This document shows, in pieces, positions 5,769-13,191 of a DNA stretch of 16,388 nucleotides. Under the pieces are notes generated by a model, which was given only the letters and a program-made list of their open reading frames with translations, was not told the DNA's origin and made no database searches. The DNA lies in contig JAEWNM010000290.1 of NCBI GenBank assembly GCA_023392755.1, forward strand, positions 1 through 16,388. The letters are read 5' to 3'. The number at the start of each line of letters is the position of its first letter. Within the stretch, counting starts at the first letter, position 1. A program made the position numbers and the translations under genes. Source of the DNA: Bacillota bacterium. Its GTDB lineage: Bacteria; Bacillota; Clostridia; Christensenellales; Aristaeellaceae.

Positions 5769-6449
5769 TCAGTCCAGGTTGAATGGTTTCAAAAATTTGT
5801 CCACTTCGATGGGCTTGCTGTTTGCATCCATGGTCTTGACCCTGGCAAATGCCCAGCCCTCCACTTTGGCGGGGTCAACACCGGCATCCAGGAACACCTT
5901 TGGGTCAAGAACAAACACGATGTCCTTGTCGTTGGTGCTCATATCCTTCGCCCATTCAAAAGCGTTTCCGCCGGACAGGTCCACACCGTAATGGTCCAGG
6001 TCGGCATGATATTTGACGGATTCCCGGCTAAGCTCAACAATTTTTTGGAAAGACGCGAAGGGCGTCGCCTCGCCGTCGTAGGTGATCGCTTTATTCCCAA
6101 GCTTTGTTCCCACCATGAGCATATCGCCGTAGGCCATGCCTTCGGGAAGCCGGCTTACATCCAGCCCGGCGTTTACAAAGGGCTGTGCATCAAGTTCTAT
6201 CATCACATCGTGAACGGGGCTCCCGCTATAATCCCGGCTCCAGATAAACCTGGCGCTTTTATCCGGCGCGGCGAGCGACCAGCCGCCGTTCATTTCATCT
6301 TCCGATACCAGGGCGGATGAGGTCGCCATCAGCTTTTCAAAGGAATTCACGGCGTCCTTGCCCACCACATCCAAATGCGCACAGGATGACAGTACGAACA
6401 GCCCTGCCAGGACAAGGGCTGAAAGCCCAACTTTTTTTATCATATCCAA
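5769..6449 (-). CDS. Lipoprotein of unknown function in the copper operon
   Basis: A 226-residue predicted lipoprotein, anchored outside the membrane through Cys23 (lipobox LSSC after the hydrophobic segment ALVLAGLFVL). I do not recognise the family. The mature part contains a diverged internal duplication: residues 68-108 (FIWSRDY..., LDAQPFVNAGLD) align with 164-204 (FEWAKDM..., LDPKVFLDAGVD), sharing F, W, D, LD, F and AG-D at matched spacing. It has no Cys after the lipid site and no Met-rich or His-rich cluster, so direct copper binding is not obvious. The start is ambiguous: TTG at 6449 is better spaced from AAAAGGTGAT than the ATG at 6443, which would drop two residues. It lies 24 nt after copA and 11 nt before copZ, so it should be copper-induced with them. 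Confidence 0.85.
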   Translation of the reverse strand: MDMIKKVGLSALVLAGLFVLSSCAHLDVVGKDAVNSFEKLMATSSALVSEDEMNGGWSLAAPDKSARFIWSRDYSGSPVHDVMIELDAQPFVNAGLDVSRLPEGMAYGDMLMVGTKLGNKAITYDGEATPFASFQKIVELSRESVKYHADLDHYGVDLSGGNAFEWAKDMSTNDKDIVFVLDPKVFLDAGVDPAKVEGWAFARVKTMDANSKPIEVDKFLKPFNLD

Positions 6450-6473
6450 TCATCACCTTTTCGATTTTACACA

Positions 6474-8939
6474 TTACGTATGATAAGGCTTAAACCGTTT
6501 CAGCCGCAGTGCGTTGGTCAGCACCGATACGGAGCTTAGCGCCATGGCCGCCGCCGCGATAACGGGGTTCAATAGCGGTCCGCCGAAAAGGTACAAAAGG
6601 CCTGCGGCAACTGGAATGCCCAGCGTATTGTACGCGAATGCCCAGAACAGGTTTTGCCTGATGTTGCGGATGGTGCTCTTGCTAAGGCTGATAGCGGTAG
6701 GCACATCCATCAGGTCGCTTCTCATCAGCACGATATCAGCGGATTCCATGGCCACATCGGTGCCTGAGCCGATGGCGATGCCGATGTCTGCCTGGGTCAG
6801 CGCGGGGGCGTCGTTGATGCCGTCGCCCACCATGGCTACCCTTTTGCCCTCGGCCTGCAGCTTTTTCACTTCGCTTGATTTGTCTTGAGGCAGCACTTCG
6901 GCCAGCACCCTTTTAATGCCCACCTGCCTTGCAATAGCCTCCGCCGTCTTGCGGTTGTCGCCGGTGATCATGGCCACCTCCATGCCCATGTCATTCAGCC
7001 TTGCAATAGCCTTGGCGCTACTTTCCTTCACCACATCGGCCACGGCAATGATGCCTGCCAGCCGGCCGTCCATGGCAATGTACATAGGTGTTTTCCCCTC
7101 ACCCGCCAGCCGGTCGGATTCCGTTTCCAGCTCCTGAAGGGAGATTTGCCTGTCGTCCATCAGCTTTCTGTTGCCGATAAGACTCTTTACGCCGCCGATG
7201 GTAACCTCGATACCGTGGCCGGGTATGGCGGCAAACTGCTCGATCGGCAGCAGGGTTAGGCCTTCTTTTTCCGCCCCCCGCACGATGGCCGCGCCCAGAG
7301 GGTGCTCCGAACCCTTTTCCGCGGAGGCGGCCGCCTGCAAAAGTTTCTCCCTGCCAATGCCGCCCGCGGGGAGGATGTCCGTAACCTCCGGTTTGCCCAA
7401 GGTGATGGTGCCTGTTTTGTCAAAGACGATGGTGCTTATTTTGTGGGCTGTCTCCAGCGCCTCACCACTTTTGATCAGTATGCCATATTCGGCGCCCTTG
7501 CCCGTGCCAACCATGATGGCGGTGGGCGTGGCCAGCCCCAGAGCGCAAGGGCAGGCGATGACCAGCACGGAAATGAAGATCGTAAGCGCGAATACCAGCG
7601 GCTGTCCTCCAAGGAGCCACGCGGCGGACACGAGCACCGCAATCAGGCAGACGGCCGGCACAAAGTATCCGGATACGATATCCGCCATCTTGGCAATGGG
7701 CGCTTTGGAGCCCTGGGCATCCTCCACCAGCTTGATGATCTGGCTCAAAGCCGTATCCGCACCCACCTTTTTTGCCTGAAAACGGATCAGCCCGTTAACA
7801 TTGATGGTGGCGGCGTACACGGTGTCGCCTGCCTTTTTGTCAATGGGCATGCTCTCCCCGGTGAGCATCGACTCATCCACGGCGGTATTCCCTTCCAGAA
7901 CTACGCCGTCCACGGGAATCTTCTCGCCCGGCTTCACCAAAATGACGTCGCCGATTTCCACCTCATCAATGGGCGTCACAACCTCCCGGCCGTCATAGAT
8001 TACGATGGCTGTTTTGGGGGCCAGGCCCATCAGCTTTTTAATGGCCTCCGAAGTTCTGCCCTTGGAAACGGCCTCCAATGTCTTCCCCAGCATAATCAGG
8101 GTGATGATAACGCCGGCTGTCTCAAAATACAGCCTGTCAACGGCCATGAAATCGCCCTGTATGATGCGCCAGGTGGAATACAGGCTGTAACCGATGGCGG
8201 AGGTGGTGCCGATGGCAATCAGGGAATCCATATTGGGGCTGCGCTTTACAAGCGCCTTGAAACCCACCCGGTAGAACCTGTTGCCCGCAATAACAATGGG
8301 GATCACCAGCAAAATCTGCGTCAGCGCATATACCAGGGGATAGTTCATGGGGTTCAAAAAGCCGGGAATGGGCAGGTTCGTCAAGGTCAGCATGGGTGCC
8401 ATGGCCAGATATAAAAGGGGTATGCCGAAGACGGCGGACACAATGAACTTGGTCCACATGGTGCGGATTTCCTTTTCCTTGCGCAGCCTGTCCTCATCCA
8501 CGTTATTCTTTTCCGCGCTCAGCGCTTTGTACCCCAGCTTTTCAATGCTCTGGCGTATGGCGGACAGGCGCACCTTACGCGGGTCGTACGTCACGGTGGC
8601 CTTCTCCGTCGCCAGGTTCACCGAGGCTATCAAAACGCCCTCCTGCTTTGCCAGCGTTTTCTCAATGCGCTGGGCGCAGGCCGCGCAGGTCATGCCGCCA
8701 ATGGGAATGGTTACATGGCTGCCCGCCGCTTCCTCCGCCACGCCGTAGCCAGCTTTTTCAATGGCATCCTTTATTGTGGAGCCTTGCGCCGCCCCGGCAT
8801 CATACTCCACTGTCAGCTTTTCGGTGGCGAAATTTACCGAGGCGCTTGATACGCCCGGCAATCTCCCCACCGCCTTCTCCACACGCTGGGCACAGGCCGC
8901 GCAGGTCATGCCGGTAATGGTGATTGTATCTTTATTCAT
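6474..8939 (-). CDS. copA: Cu(I)-exporting P1B-type ATPase CopA
   Basis: An 821-residue membrane ATPase that pumps Cu(I) out of the cytoplasm. Two N-terminal HMA domains carry MTCAAC at 11-16 and 83-88. Later motifs are TGES (360-363, actuator domain), the membrane metal site CPC (463-465), the phosphorylation site DKTGT (507-511), SEHPLG (544-549) and GDGINDAP (705-712). The monovalent-copper signatures YN (770-771) and MALSS (799-803) are also present. About eight membrane segments are visible. Length and motif set are complete. The frame stays open upstream to 9080, but the start is placed at ATG 8939, where the first HMA domain begins and GGCGG lies 8 nt away. It is second in the csoR operon, 160 nt after csoR. 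Confidence 0.97.
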   Translation of the reverse strand: MNKDTITITGMTCAACAQRVEKAVGRLPGVSSASVNFATEKLTVEYDAGAAQGSTIKDAIEKAGYGVAEEAAGSHVTIPIGGMTCAACAQRIEKTLAKQEGVLIASVNLATEKATVTYDPRKVRLSAIRQSIEKLGYKALSAEKNNVDEDRLRKEKEIRTMWTKFIVSAVFGIPLLYLAMAPMLTLTNLPIPGFLNPMNYPLVYALTQILLVIPIVIAGNRFYRVGFKALVKRSPNMDSLIAIGTTSAIGYSLYSTWRIIQGDFMAVDRLYFETAGVIITLIMLGKTLEAVSKGRTSEAIKKLMGLAPKTAIVIYDGREVVTPIDEVEIGDVILVKPGEKIPVDGVVLEGNTAVDESMLTGESMPIDKKAGDTVYAATINVNGLIRFQAKKVGADTALSQIIKLVEDAQGSKAPIAKMADIVSGYFVPAVCLIAVLVSAAWLLGGQPLVFALTIFISVLVIACPCALGLATPTAIMVGTGKGAEYGILIKSGEALETAHKISTIVFDKTGTITLGKPEVTDILPAGGIGREKLLQAAASAEKGSEHPLGAAIVRGAEKEGLTLLPIEQFAAIPGHGIEVTIGGVKSLIGNRKLMDDRQISLQELETESDRLAGEGKTPMYIAMDGRLAGIIAVADVVKESSAKAIARLNDMGMEVAMITGDNRKTAEAIARQVGIKRVLAEVLPQDKSSEVKKLQAEGKRVAMVGDGINDAPALTQADIGIAIGSGTDVAMESADIVLMRSDLMDVPTAISLSKSTIRNIRQNLFWAFAYNTLGIPVAAGLLYLFGGPLLNPVIAAAAMALSSVSVLTNALRLKRFKPYHT

Positions 8940-9099
8940 TATGCGTTCCGCCTTTCCAAACGGCCATGAAGCGGCCGGCCGCCCGATTGTTTTCTTATTG
9001 AAATCCCTTCTCCGGTGAGCAAACAGGTTCTTTGCCGGCGATCCCTTCCCGCATAGAATACCCCGCCGGAATTGTAACAAACCCGGTATGGTTCCGCGC

Positions 9100-9453
9100 C
9101 TAAATAAGCCGGCCTATGGTTGCAAGCAGTTCGTCCACCACTTCGTCCTGCCCGTTACGAATCTTCTCCACCAGGCAGCCATGGATATGGTTCTCCAGCA
9201 CCATTTTGCTTACGGATGTCAGCGCCGCCCGCACGGCGGCTATCTGATTGAGAATATCATCGCAGTACGCATCCTTTTCCACCATGCCCTTTATGCCGCG
9301 GACCTGCCCTTCCACGCAGCTGAGCCTCTTCATAAGCGCCGCGCGCAGCTTCTCCTCCCGAACTGTTTTCCTTTGGGAACAGTGGGGGCACAGCGGTGTT
9401 TCCTGAATCGCGGCGTTTTCCGTATCCATCGGCTGAAGGTATTGATCCGGCAT
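9100..9453 (-). CDS. csoR: Copper-sensing repressor CsoR
   Basis: A 117-residue all-helical repressor that leaves DNA when it binds Cu(I). The ligand triad is present: Cys64 (DAYC), His89 and Cys93 (NHIHGC), with the same 25- and 4-residue spacing as in Mycobacterium tuberculosis CsoR. Tyr63 precedes the first Cys as in that protein. The core RLSCVEGQVRGIKGM is typical of the family. An N-terminal extension of about 30 residues carries an additional CPHC pair (Cys22, Cys25), and Cys46 lies in helix 1. These extra thiols are not part of the copper triad. AAGGAG lies 9 nt before the ATG. It is first in the operon and its own promoter overlaps a CsoR-type palindrome, so autoregulation is expected. 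Confidence 0.95.
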   Translation of the reverse strand: MPDQYLQPMDTENAAIQETPLCPHCSQRKTVREEKLRAALMKRLSCVEGQVRGIKGMVEKDAYCDDILNQIAAVRAALTSVSKMVLENHIHGCLVEKIRNGQDEVVDELLATIGRLI

Positions 9454-9484
9454 ATATCCAATCTCCTTTATCGCTTCACATTAC

Positions 9485-9504
9485 TATACCCCCGTGGGGT
9501 GTAT
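9485..9504 (-). promoter_or_regulatory. CsoR operator
   Basis: TATACCCC-CGT-GGGGTGTAT is a near-perfect GC-tract palindrome flanked by AT pairs, the known CsoR operator form. It lies directly after the -10 box, over the predicted transcription start, so bound CsoR would block initiation. Confidence 0.85.
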
Positions 9505-9508
9505 CAAC

Positions 9509-9537
9509 AGTATAAAAAAAGATTCGCCGCTTGTCAA
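9509..9537 (-). promoter_or_regulatory. Promoter of the csoR-copA-lipoprotein-copZ operon
   Basis: On the minus strand, a consensus TTGACA (complement of 9532-9537), a 17-nt spacer and TATACT (complement of 9509-9514). This is the strongest promoter by match in the window, consistent with one kept silent by a repressor. Confidence 0.88.
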
Positions 9538-9540
9538 TAC

Positions 9541-9788
9541 GATGTGGATGGGAATATTATGATCCGCATGTTTCCCGGCCGCAGAAAACGGATGGCGGAT
9601 ATCCCTTTGTCCGGATTCACATCCATTGTATATCTGGATTTTGCAGATTTAATGGAGAAATGCATTTATATGATCGGTATGTTTTCAGTTCATTTCCATC
9701 GGTGGCATGCGGCTGCGAAAGCAAGGTTATTTCGTGCCATGCGGCACGACCAGGGCTTTCCGGTCACCTGGGTATTGGAAACAGACGC
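9541..9788. other. Gene-free spacer between csoR and the amidohydrolase
   Basis: About 250 nt between the copper promoter and the amidohydrolase promoter. An open frame exists (from about 9559) but shows no family signature, has a poor ribosome site and overlaps the amidohydrolase start. The only clear structure is a perfect 7-bp hairpin at 9732-9749 (TCGTGCC-ATGC-GGCACGA). I see no riboswitch or RNA gene. Confidence 0.5.
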
Positions 9789-9816
9789 TTGCATTTGCTC
9801 CCGTGTGTGCTACAAT
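9789..9816 (+). promoter_or_regulatory. Promoter of the amidohydrolase gene
   Basis: TTGCAT (9789-9794), a 16-nt spacer and TACAAT (9811-9816) with TGC directly before it, making an extended -10. The leader would be about 40 nt. Confidence 0.65.
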
Positions 9817-9860
9817 AGCATGCATATGGCGTTCATATTTATACTGGAAAGGATGATCGT

Positions 9861-11021
9861 ATGCTTTTATTCCGCGGCGGGCTGATTCACACAGCCGTCA
9901 CCCCCGAGCCTTTTATTGCCGATATGCTGGTGGAGAACGGCAAGATAAAAGCCATAGGCGCCGGCCTGAACGCAAGCGGTGCGCAAGTGGTGGATGTTGC
10001 AGGGCTTCATGTATACCCCGGTTTTGTGGAGGCTCACGGCCACATTGGCCTGGATGGCTACGGCATCGGGTATGAAGGCCAGGATTACAATGAAATGAAT
10101 GATATTCTGTCCCCCCAGCTTCGGGCCATCGACGCCATACAGCCTATGGACTTTGCCCTCAGGGAAGCCCGGGAGGCCGGTGTCACCTGCCTGTGCGTAG
10201 GCCCGGGCAGCGCAAATGTACTGGGCGGCACCTTTGCGGCCATCAAACCGGTCGGCATAAGGGTGGACAAGATGCTGGTGAAAAAGGAATGCGCCATGAA
10301 GTGCGCCTTTGGCGAGAATCCCAAGCGCTGCTACAAGGACAAGGGCGACTCCACCCGCATGTCCACCGCCGCCAAGCTCAGGGAATCGCTTTTCAAAGCC
10401 CGGGAATACCAGCAGAAGCTGGAGGCGGCGGGGGATGATATGAGTAAGCGCCCCGCCTTTGATATGAAGCTCAACGCCCTTTTGCCCGTGCTGCGAAAGG
10501 AGATGCCCTTAAAGGCCCACGCCCACCAGGCCGACGATATGTTCACCGCGCTGCGCATCGCCAGGGAGTTTGAGGTGGACATCACCCTGGAGCATTGCAC
10601 CGAAGGCCATCTTATCGCACAGGAGCTGGCACAGGAGAACGTGCCCCTGGCGGTTGGCCCCACCCTTGGGCATGCCGTGAAATTCGAGCTTCGGAACAAA
10701 AGCTGGGAAACGCCGGGCGTGCTGCAAAAAGCGGGCTGCCTTGTATCCATCATCACCGATTCCCCGGTGATCCCGCAAAAGTATCTTCCACTGTGCGCGG
10801 GGCTGGCCGTGAAATCAGGCATGGACCCCTTTGGCGCGCTGCAGGCCATTACGCTGAATCCCGCCCGTCACATCGGCATCGCGGACAGGGTAGGCTCTCT
10901 GGAAGCGGGCAAGGACGCTGATGTCGTGATCACGGACGGCTCCCCCTTTGAGGTGAGCACCAGCGTGAAGATGGTGTTCATCGACGGGGAACAGGTATAC
11001 GCACAAACACAGGGCGTATGA
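9861..11021 (+). CDS. Metal-dependent amidohydrolase, imidazolonepropionase-like
   Basis: A 386-residue cytoplasmic amidohydrolase-superfamily enzyme expected to hydrolyse a C-N bond with one or two metal ions. Visible metal ligands are the HxH in GFVEAHGHIG (His59, His61), His220/His222 in KAHAHQAD, His245 in LEHCTEGH and Asp300 in IITDSP. An N-terminal beta-sandwich (FRGGLIHT..., VVDVAGLHVYPGF) and the C-terminal GSLEAGKDADVVITDG complete the standard fold. The full set of ligands suggests an active enzyme. Substrate is not determinable; the group includes imidazolonepropionase-like and dipeptidase-like members, and no histidine-degradation gene lies nearby. AAAGGA lies 7 nt before the ATG. 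It has its own promoter and terminator, so it is monocistronic. Confidence 0.9.
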   Translation: MLLFRGGLIHTAVTPEPFIADMLVENGKIKAIGAGLNASGAQVVDVAGLHVYPGFVEAHGHIGLDGYGIGYEGQDYNEMNDILSPQLRAIDAIQPMDFALREAREAGVTCLCVGPGSANVLGGTFAAIKPVGIRVDKMLVKKECAMKCAFGENPKRCYKDKGDSTRMSTAAKLRESLFKAREYQQKLEAAGDDMSKRPAFDMKLNALLPVLRKEMPLKAHAHQADDMFTALRIAREFEVDITLEHCTEGHLIAQELAQENVPLAVGPTLGHAVKFELRNKSWETPGVLQKAGCLVSIITDSPVIPQKYLPLCAGLAVKSGMDPFGALQAITLNPARHIGIADRVGSLEAGKDADVVITDGSPFEVSTSVKMVFIDGEQVYAQTQGV

Positions 11022-11046
11022 TCCCCTATACAAGACGCCTTGCCCT

Positions 11047-11084
11047 CCCCCCTGAAACCTTCAAGGTTTCAGGGGGGTTTTTTT
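11047..11084 (+). terminator. Intrinsic terminator of the amidohydrolase gene
   Basis: A perfect 13-bp stem (CCCCCCTGAAACC with GGTTTCAGGGGGG) and loop TTCAA, followed directly by seven T residues (11078-11084). Confidence 0.95.
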
Positions 11085-11154
11085 ACAGGCCCGCAAAATA
11101 TAAAAATGACACCTTCACGAAATGTTTGGTATTTTCATCCGGGTGTTTGCCTTT

Positions 11155-11160
11155 TATACT
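11155..11160 (+). promoter_or_regulatory. Candidate -10 of the ABC importer operon
   Basis: TATACT with no good -35 hexamer at 16-17 nt upstream (TTTTCA at best). A weak -35 would fit a promoter needing an activator, such as the YesN-type regulator expected to partner the downstream kinase; this is inference. Confidence 0.45.
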
Positions 11161-11202
11161 GTAGAAAGACAAAACCGAATGACAGACTGCTTGGAGGAAC
11201 AT

Positions 11203-12180
11203 ATGAGCATGGAACATGCCGGCCTCAAGCGAGAAAGAAAACTGTCTCCCGCCGCCTTTTCGCATAAGCGGCCGGGGTTTGGGCTGCGCCTCATTCGGCA
11301 ATGGGGCCTGCAGATCATGGTGATTCCCGGCATCCTGTGGATGCTGGTATTCAATTACCTGCCCATGGGCGGAATCGTAATGGCTTTCAAAAACTTCCGC
11401 CTGTCCTACAAATCCATTTTTCAGGGCACATGGCTTGGACTCAGCAATTTTTCAGAATTTTTCCATGACAATTATTTTGCCGTCACCATGGTCAACACCC
11501 TAGGCATCAGCGCTTTGCGGCTTGTGATCGGGTTTCCGATGCCCATACTGTTTGCGCTGCTGCTGAACGAGCTGCGCGGTATGCGGTTTAAAAAAATCGT
11601 GCAGACGGTATCCTACCTGCCCCATTTTCTATCCTGGGTGGTGCTGGGCGGCATTATGATCACGTGGCTGAGCAAGTCGGGCGTCATAAACGACCTTCTG
11701 CTGACACTTGGCGTATTGAAGGAGCCGGTCTCCTTCCTGGGCCGGCCCGCCTCCTTCTGGAGCCTGGCGCTGATCTCCGATACCTGGAAGGAACTGGGTT
11801 GGTCGGCCATCATATACCTGGCCGCCATCGCCAGCGTGGACCAGGAAATGTATGAGGCCGCGACGGTGGACGGAGCCTCGCGGTTCAAAAAAATGTGGTT
11901 CATCACCCTGCCCGCCATTCGCGGGACGATTGCCATACTGTTCATACTGGCAGTCTCCGGCGTGCTCAATTCCAACTTTGATCAAATGCTGATCCTGAAA
12001 AATTCATTGAACGCCGAGCGCTCTACGGTGCTGGACATCTACGTGTTCGAAATGGGTATGCGGAGCGGCCGCTTTGGCTACGCCACAGCCATTGGCCTGT
12101 TCAAGTCGGTGATCGGCACGGTTTTGCTGGTGTCCGCCAATTTCGTATCCAAGAGGCTGCAGGGGAGGTCCCTGTACTGA
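11203..12180 (+). CDS. Carbohydrate ABC importer permease, LplB-like
   Basis: A 325-residue inner permease of a CUT1-type sugar importer. About six membrane segments are visible, starting with IMVIPGILWMLVFNYLPMGG (38-57), a start typical of LplB-like permeases. The cytoplasmic EAA loop that docks the ATPase is at 218-238 (YEAATVDGASRFKKMWFITLP). ATG 11203 is chosen because GGAGG lies 5 nt upstream; the frame is open further back to 11122, which falls in the promoter. A second ATG at 11209 is less well spaced. It is followed 19 nt later by the partner permease. Family members of this type import oligosaccharides or polysaccharide fragments; the actual substrate is unknown. Confidence 0.93.
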   Translation: MSMEHAGLKRERKLSPAAFSHKRPGFGLRLIRQWGLQIMVIPGILWMLVFNYLPMGGIVMAFKNFRLSYKSIFQGTWLGLSNFSEFFHDNYFAVTMVNTLGISALRLVIGFPMPILFALLLNELRGMRFKKIVQTVSYLPHFLSWVVLGGIMITWLSKSGVINDLLLTLGVLKEPVSFLGRPASFWSLALISDTWKELGWSAIIYLAAIASVDQEMYEAATVDGASRFKKMWFITLPAIRGTIAILFILAVSGVLNSNFDQMLILKNSLNAERSTVLDIYVFEMGMRSGRFGYATAIGLFKSVIGTVLLVSANFVSKRLQGRSLY

Positions 12181-12199
12181 ACCTCCGGAAAGGTGGGTT

Positions 12200-13147
12200 A
12201 TGATGATACGTGCAAAAACAGCGCGGAGCGGTCTCCCCATTCTCCCGCGGCGCCGTAACCGCATTCGGGAAACAGCCGGGGAGAAGGTCTTCAGCGTTGT
12301 CAATATCGTCATCATGCTGGCCGTGGCCTTTCTTTCGCTGTACCCCATCTGGTATGTGTTTGTCAATTCCTTCAACGACGCCAACGATGCCATGATGGGC
12401 GGCATCTATTGGTGGCCAAGGATTTTTTCGCTGGAGAATTACAAGGCTGTTTTCCGGGACGCCACGGTCTACCGGGCTTATACCATCACCATAGCGCGAA
12501 CTGTTATCGGCACTGTCAGCAGCGTTTTGTTTACGGCCATGGTATCCTACGGCATGTCAAAGCCCTATCTGCTGCTGCGCAAAACCTACCTGCTCATCGG
12601 CACCGTCACGCTTTTTTTCGGCGGCGGCCTGATCCCCTATTTTCTGGTGCTGAAAACACTGGGGCTGCTGAACAATTTCCTGGTGTATATCATTCCCGCG
12701 CTGTTCAGCTTCTTTAACCTGCTGATCTTTATGAGCTTTTTCAGGGAACTGCCCGCGGCCATGGAGGAGTCGGCCCGGATCGACGGTGCCAGCGACATCA
12801 GAATATTCGTAAGCATCATCTTCCCCCTGTCCATGCCGGTCATCGCTACCATTGCCCTTTTCAACGGCGTGCACCACTGGAACGATTATTTTTCCGGCGT
12901 TATGTTCATGACCAACCGGCCCGACCTGGAACCTATACAAACCTACCTGTACAGGGTCATTGCCCAGACCTCCGCCCAGGATATACGCTCCGCCGCAGGG
13001 GCGGAGGTGGTATCGAAAAACCTCACCACCTCCACCGCTGTAAAGCTGGCCACCATGGTCATTACCACCGTTCCCATCGTATGCGTATACCCCTTTTTGC
13101 AAAAGTACTTCATCAAAGGCATGCTTCTGGGCGCCGTCAAGGAATGA
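12200..13147 (+). CDS. Carbohydrate ABC importer permease, YtcP-like
   Basis: A 315-residue permease that pairs with the preceding one. The cytoplasmic N-terminus is basic (RAKTARSGLPILPRRRNR), followed by about six membrane segments beginning NIVIMLAVAFLSLYPIWYV (35-53). The EAA loop is at 189-211 (EESARIDGASDIRIFVSIIFP), and the C-terminus ends FIKGMLLGAVKE, a usual ending for this family. AAAGGTGG lies just before the ATG. The gap to the first permease is 19 nt and no promoter separates them, so they are co-transcribed. A hairpin starts on the base after its stop codon. Confidence 0.93.
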   Translation: MMIRAKTARSGLPILPRRRNRIRETAGEKVFSVVNIVIMLAVAFLSLYPIWYVFVNSFNDANDAMMGGIYWWPRIFSLENYKAVFRDATVYRAYTITIARTVIGTVSSVLFTAMVSYGMSKPYLLLRKTYLLIGTVTLFFGGGLIPYFLVLKTLGLLNNFLVYIIPALFSFFNLLIFMSFFRELPAAMEESARIDGASDIRIFVSIIFPLSMPVIATIALFNGVHHWNDYFSGVMFMTNRPDLEPIQTYLYRVIAQTSAQDIRSAAGAEVVSKNLTTSTAVKLATMVITTVPIVCVYPFLQKYFIKGMLLGAVKE

Positions 13148-13170
13148 TACCGGCCCCGCATGGGCCGGTA
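13148..13170 (+). other. Intercistronic hairpin between permease and binding-protein genes
   Basis: TACCGGCCC-CGCAT-GGGCCGGTA is a perfect 9-bp stem starting immediately after the permease stop codon. No T run follows and the ribosome site of the next gene (GAGGAGG) begins about 8 nt later. It could stabilise the downstream mRNA and raise binding-protein output relative to permeases. Confidence 0.55.
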
Positions 13171-13191
13171 GCAAATAGAGGAGGTATTTGT

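Noticed and set aside
7302..8414. Long plus-strand open frame opposite copA
   Set aside because: It is fully antisense to well-supported CopA motifs, with biased antisense composition and no family signature.
8940..9080. In-frame 47-codon extension at the N-terminus of CopA
   Set aside because: The translation is basic and low in family character, and the first HMA domain begins properly at ATG 8939 with a usable ribosome site.
9732..9749. Hairpin TCGTGCC-ATGC-GGCACGA as a terminator
   Set aside because: It has no T run on either strand and no gene ends near it.
9559..9885. Open frame in the csoR to amidohydrolase spacer
   Set aside because: It has a poor ribosome site, runs through the amidohydrolase promoter and start, and has no recognisable domain. 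A leader peptide cannot be excluded but nothing supports it.
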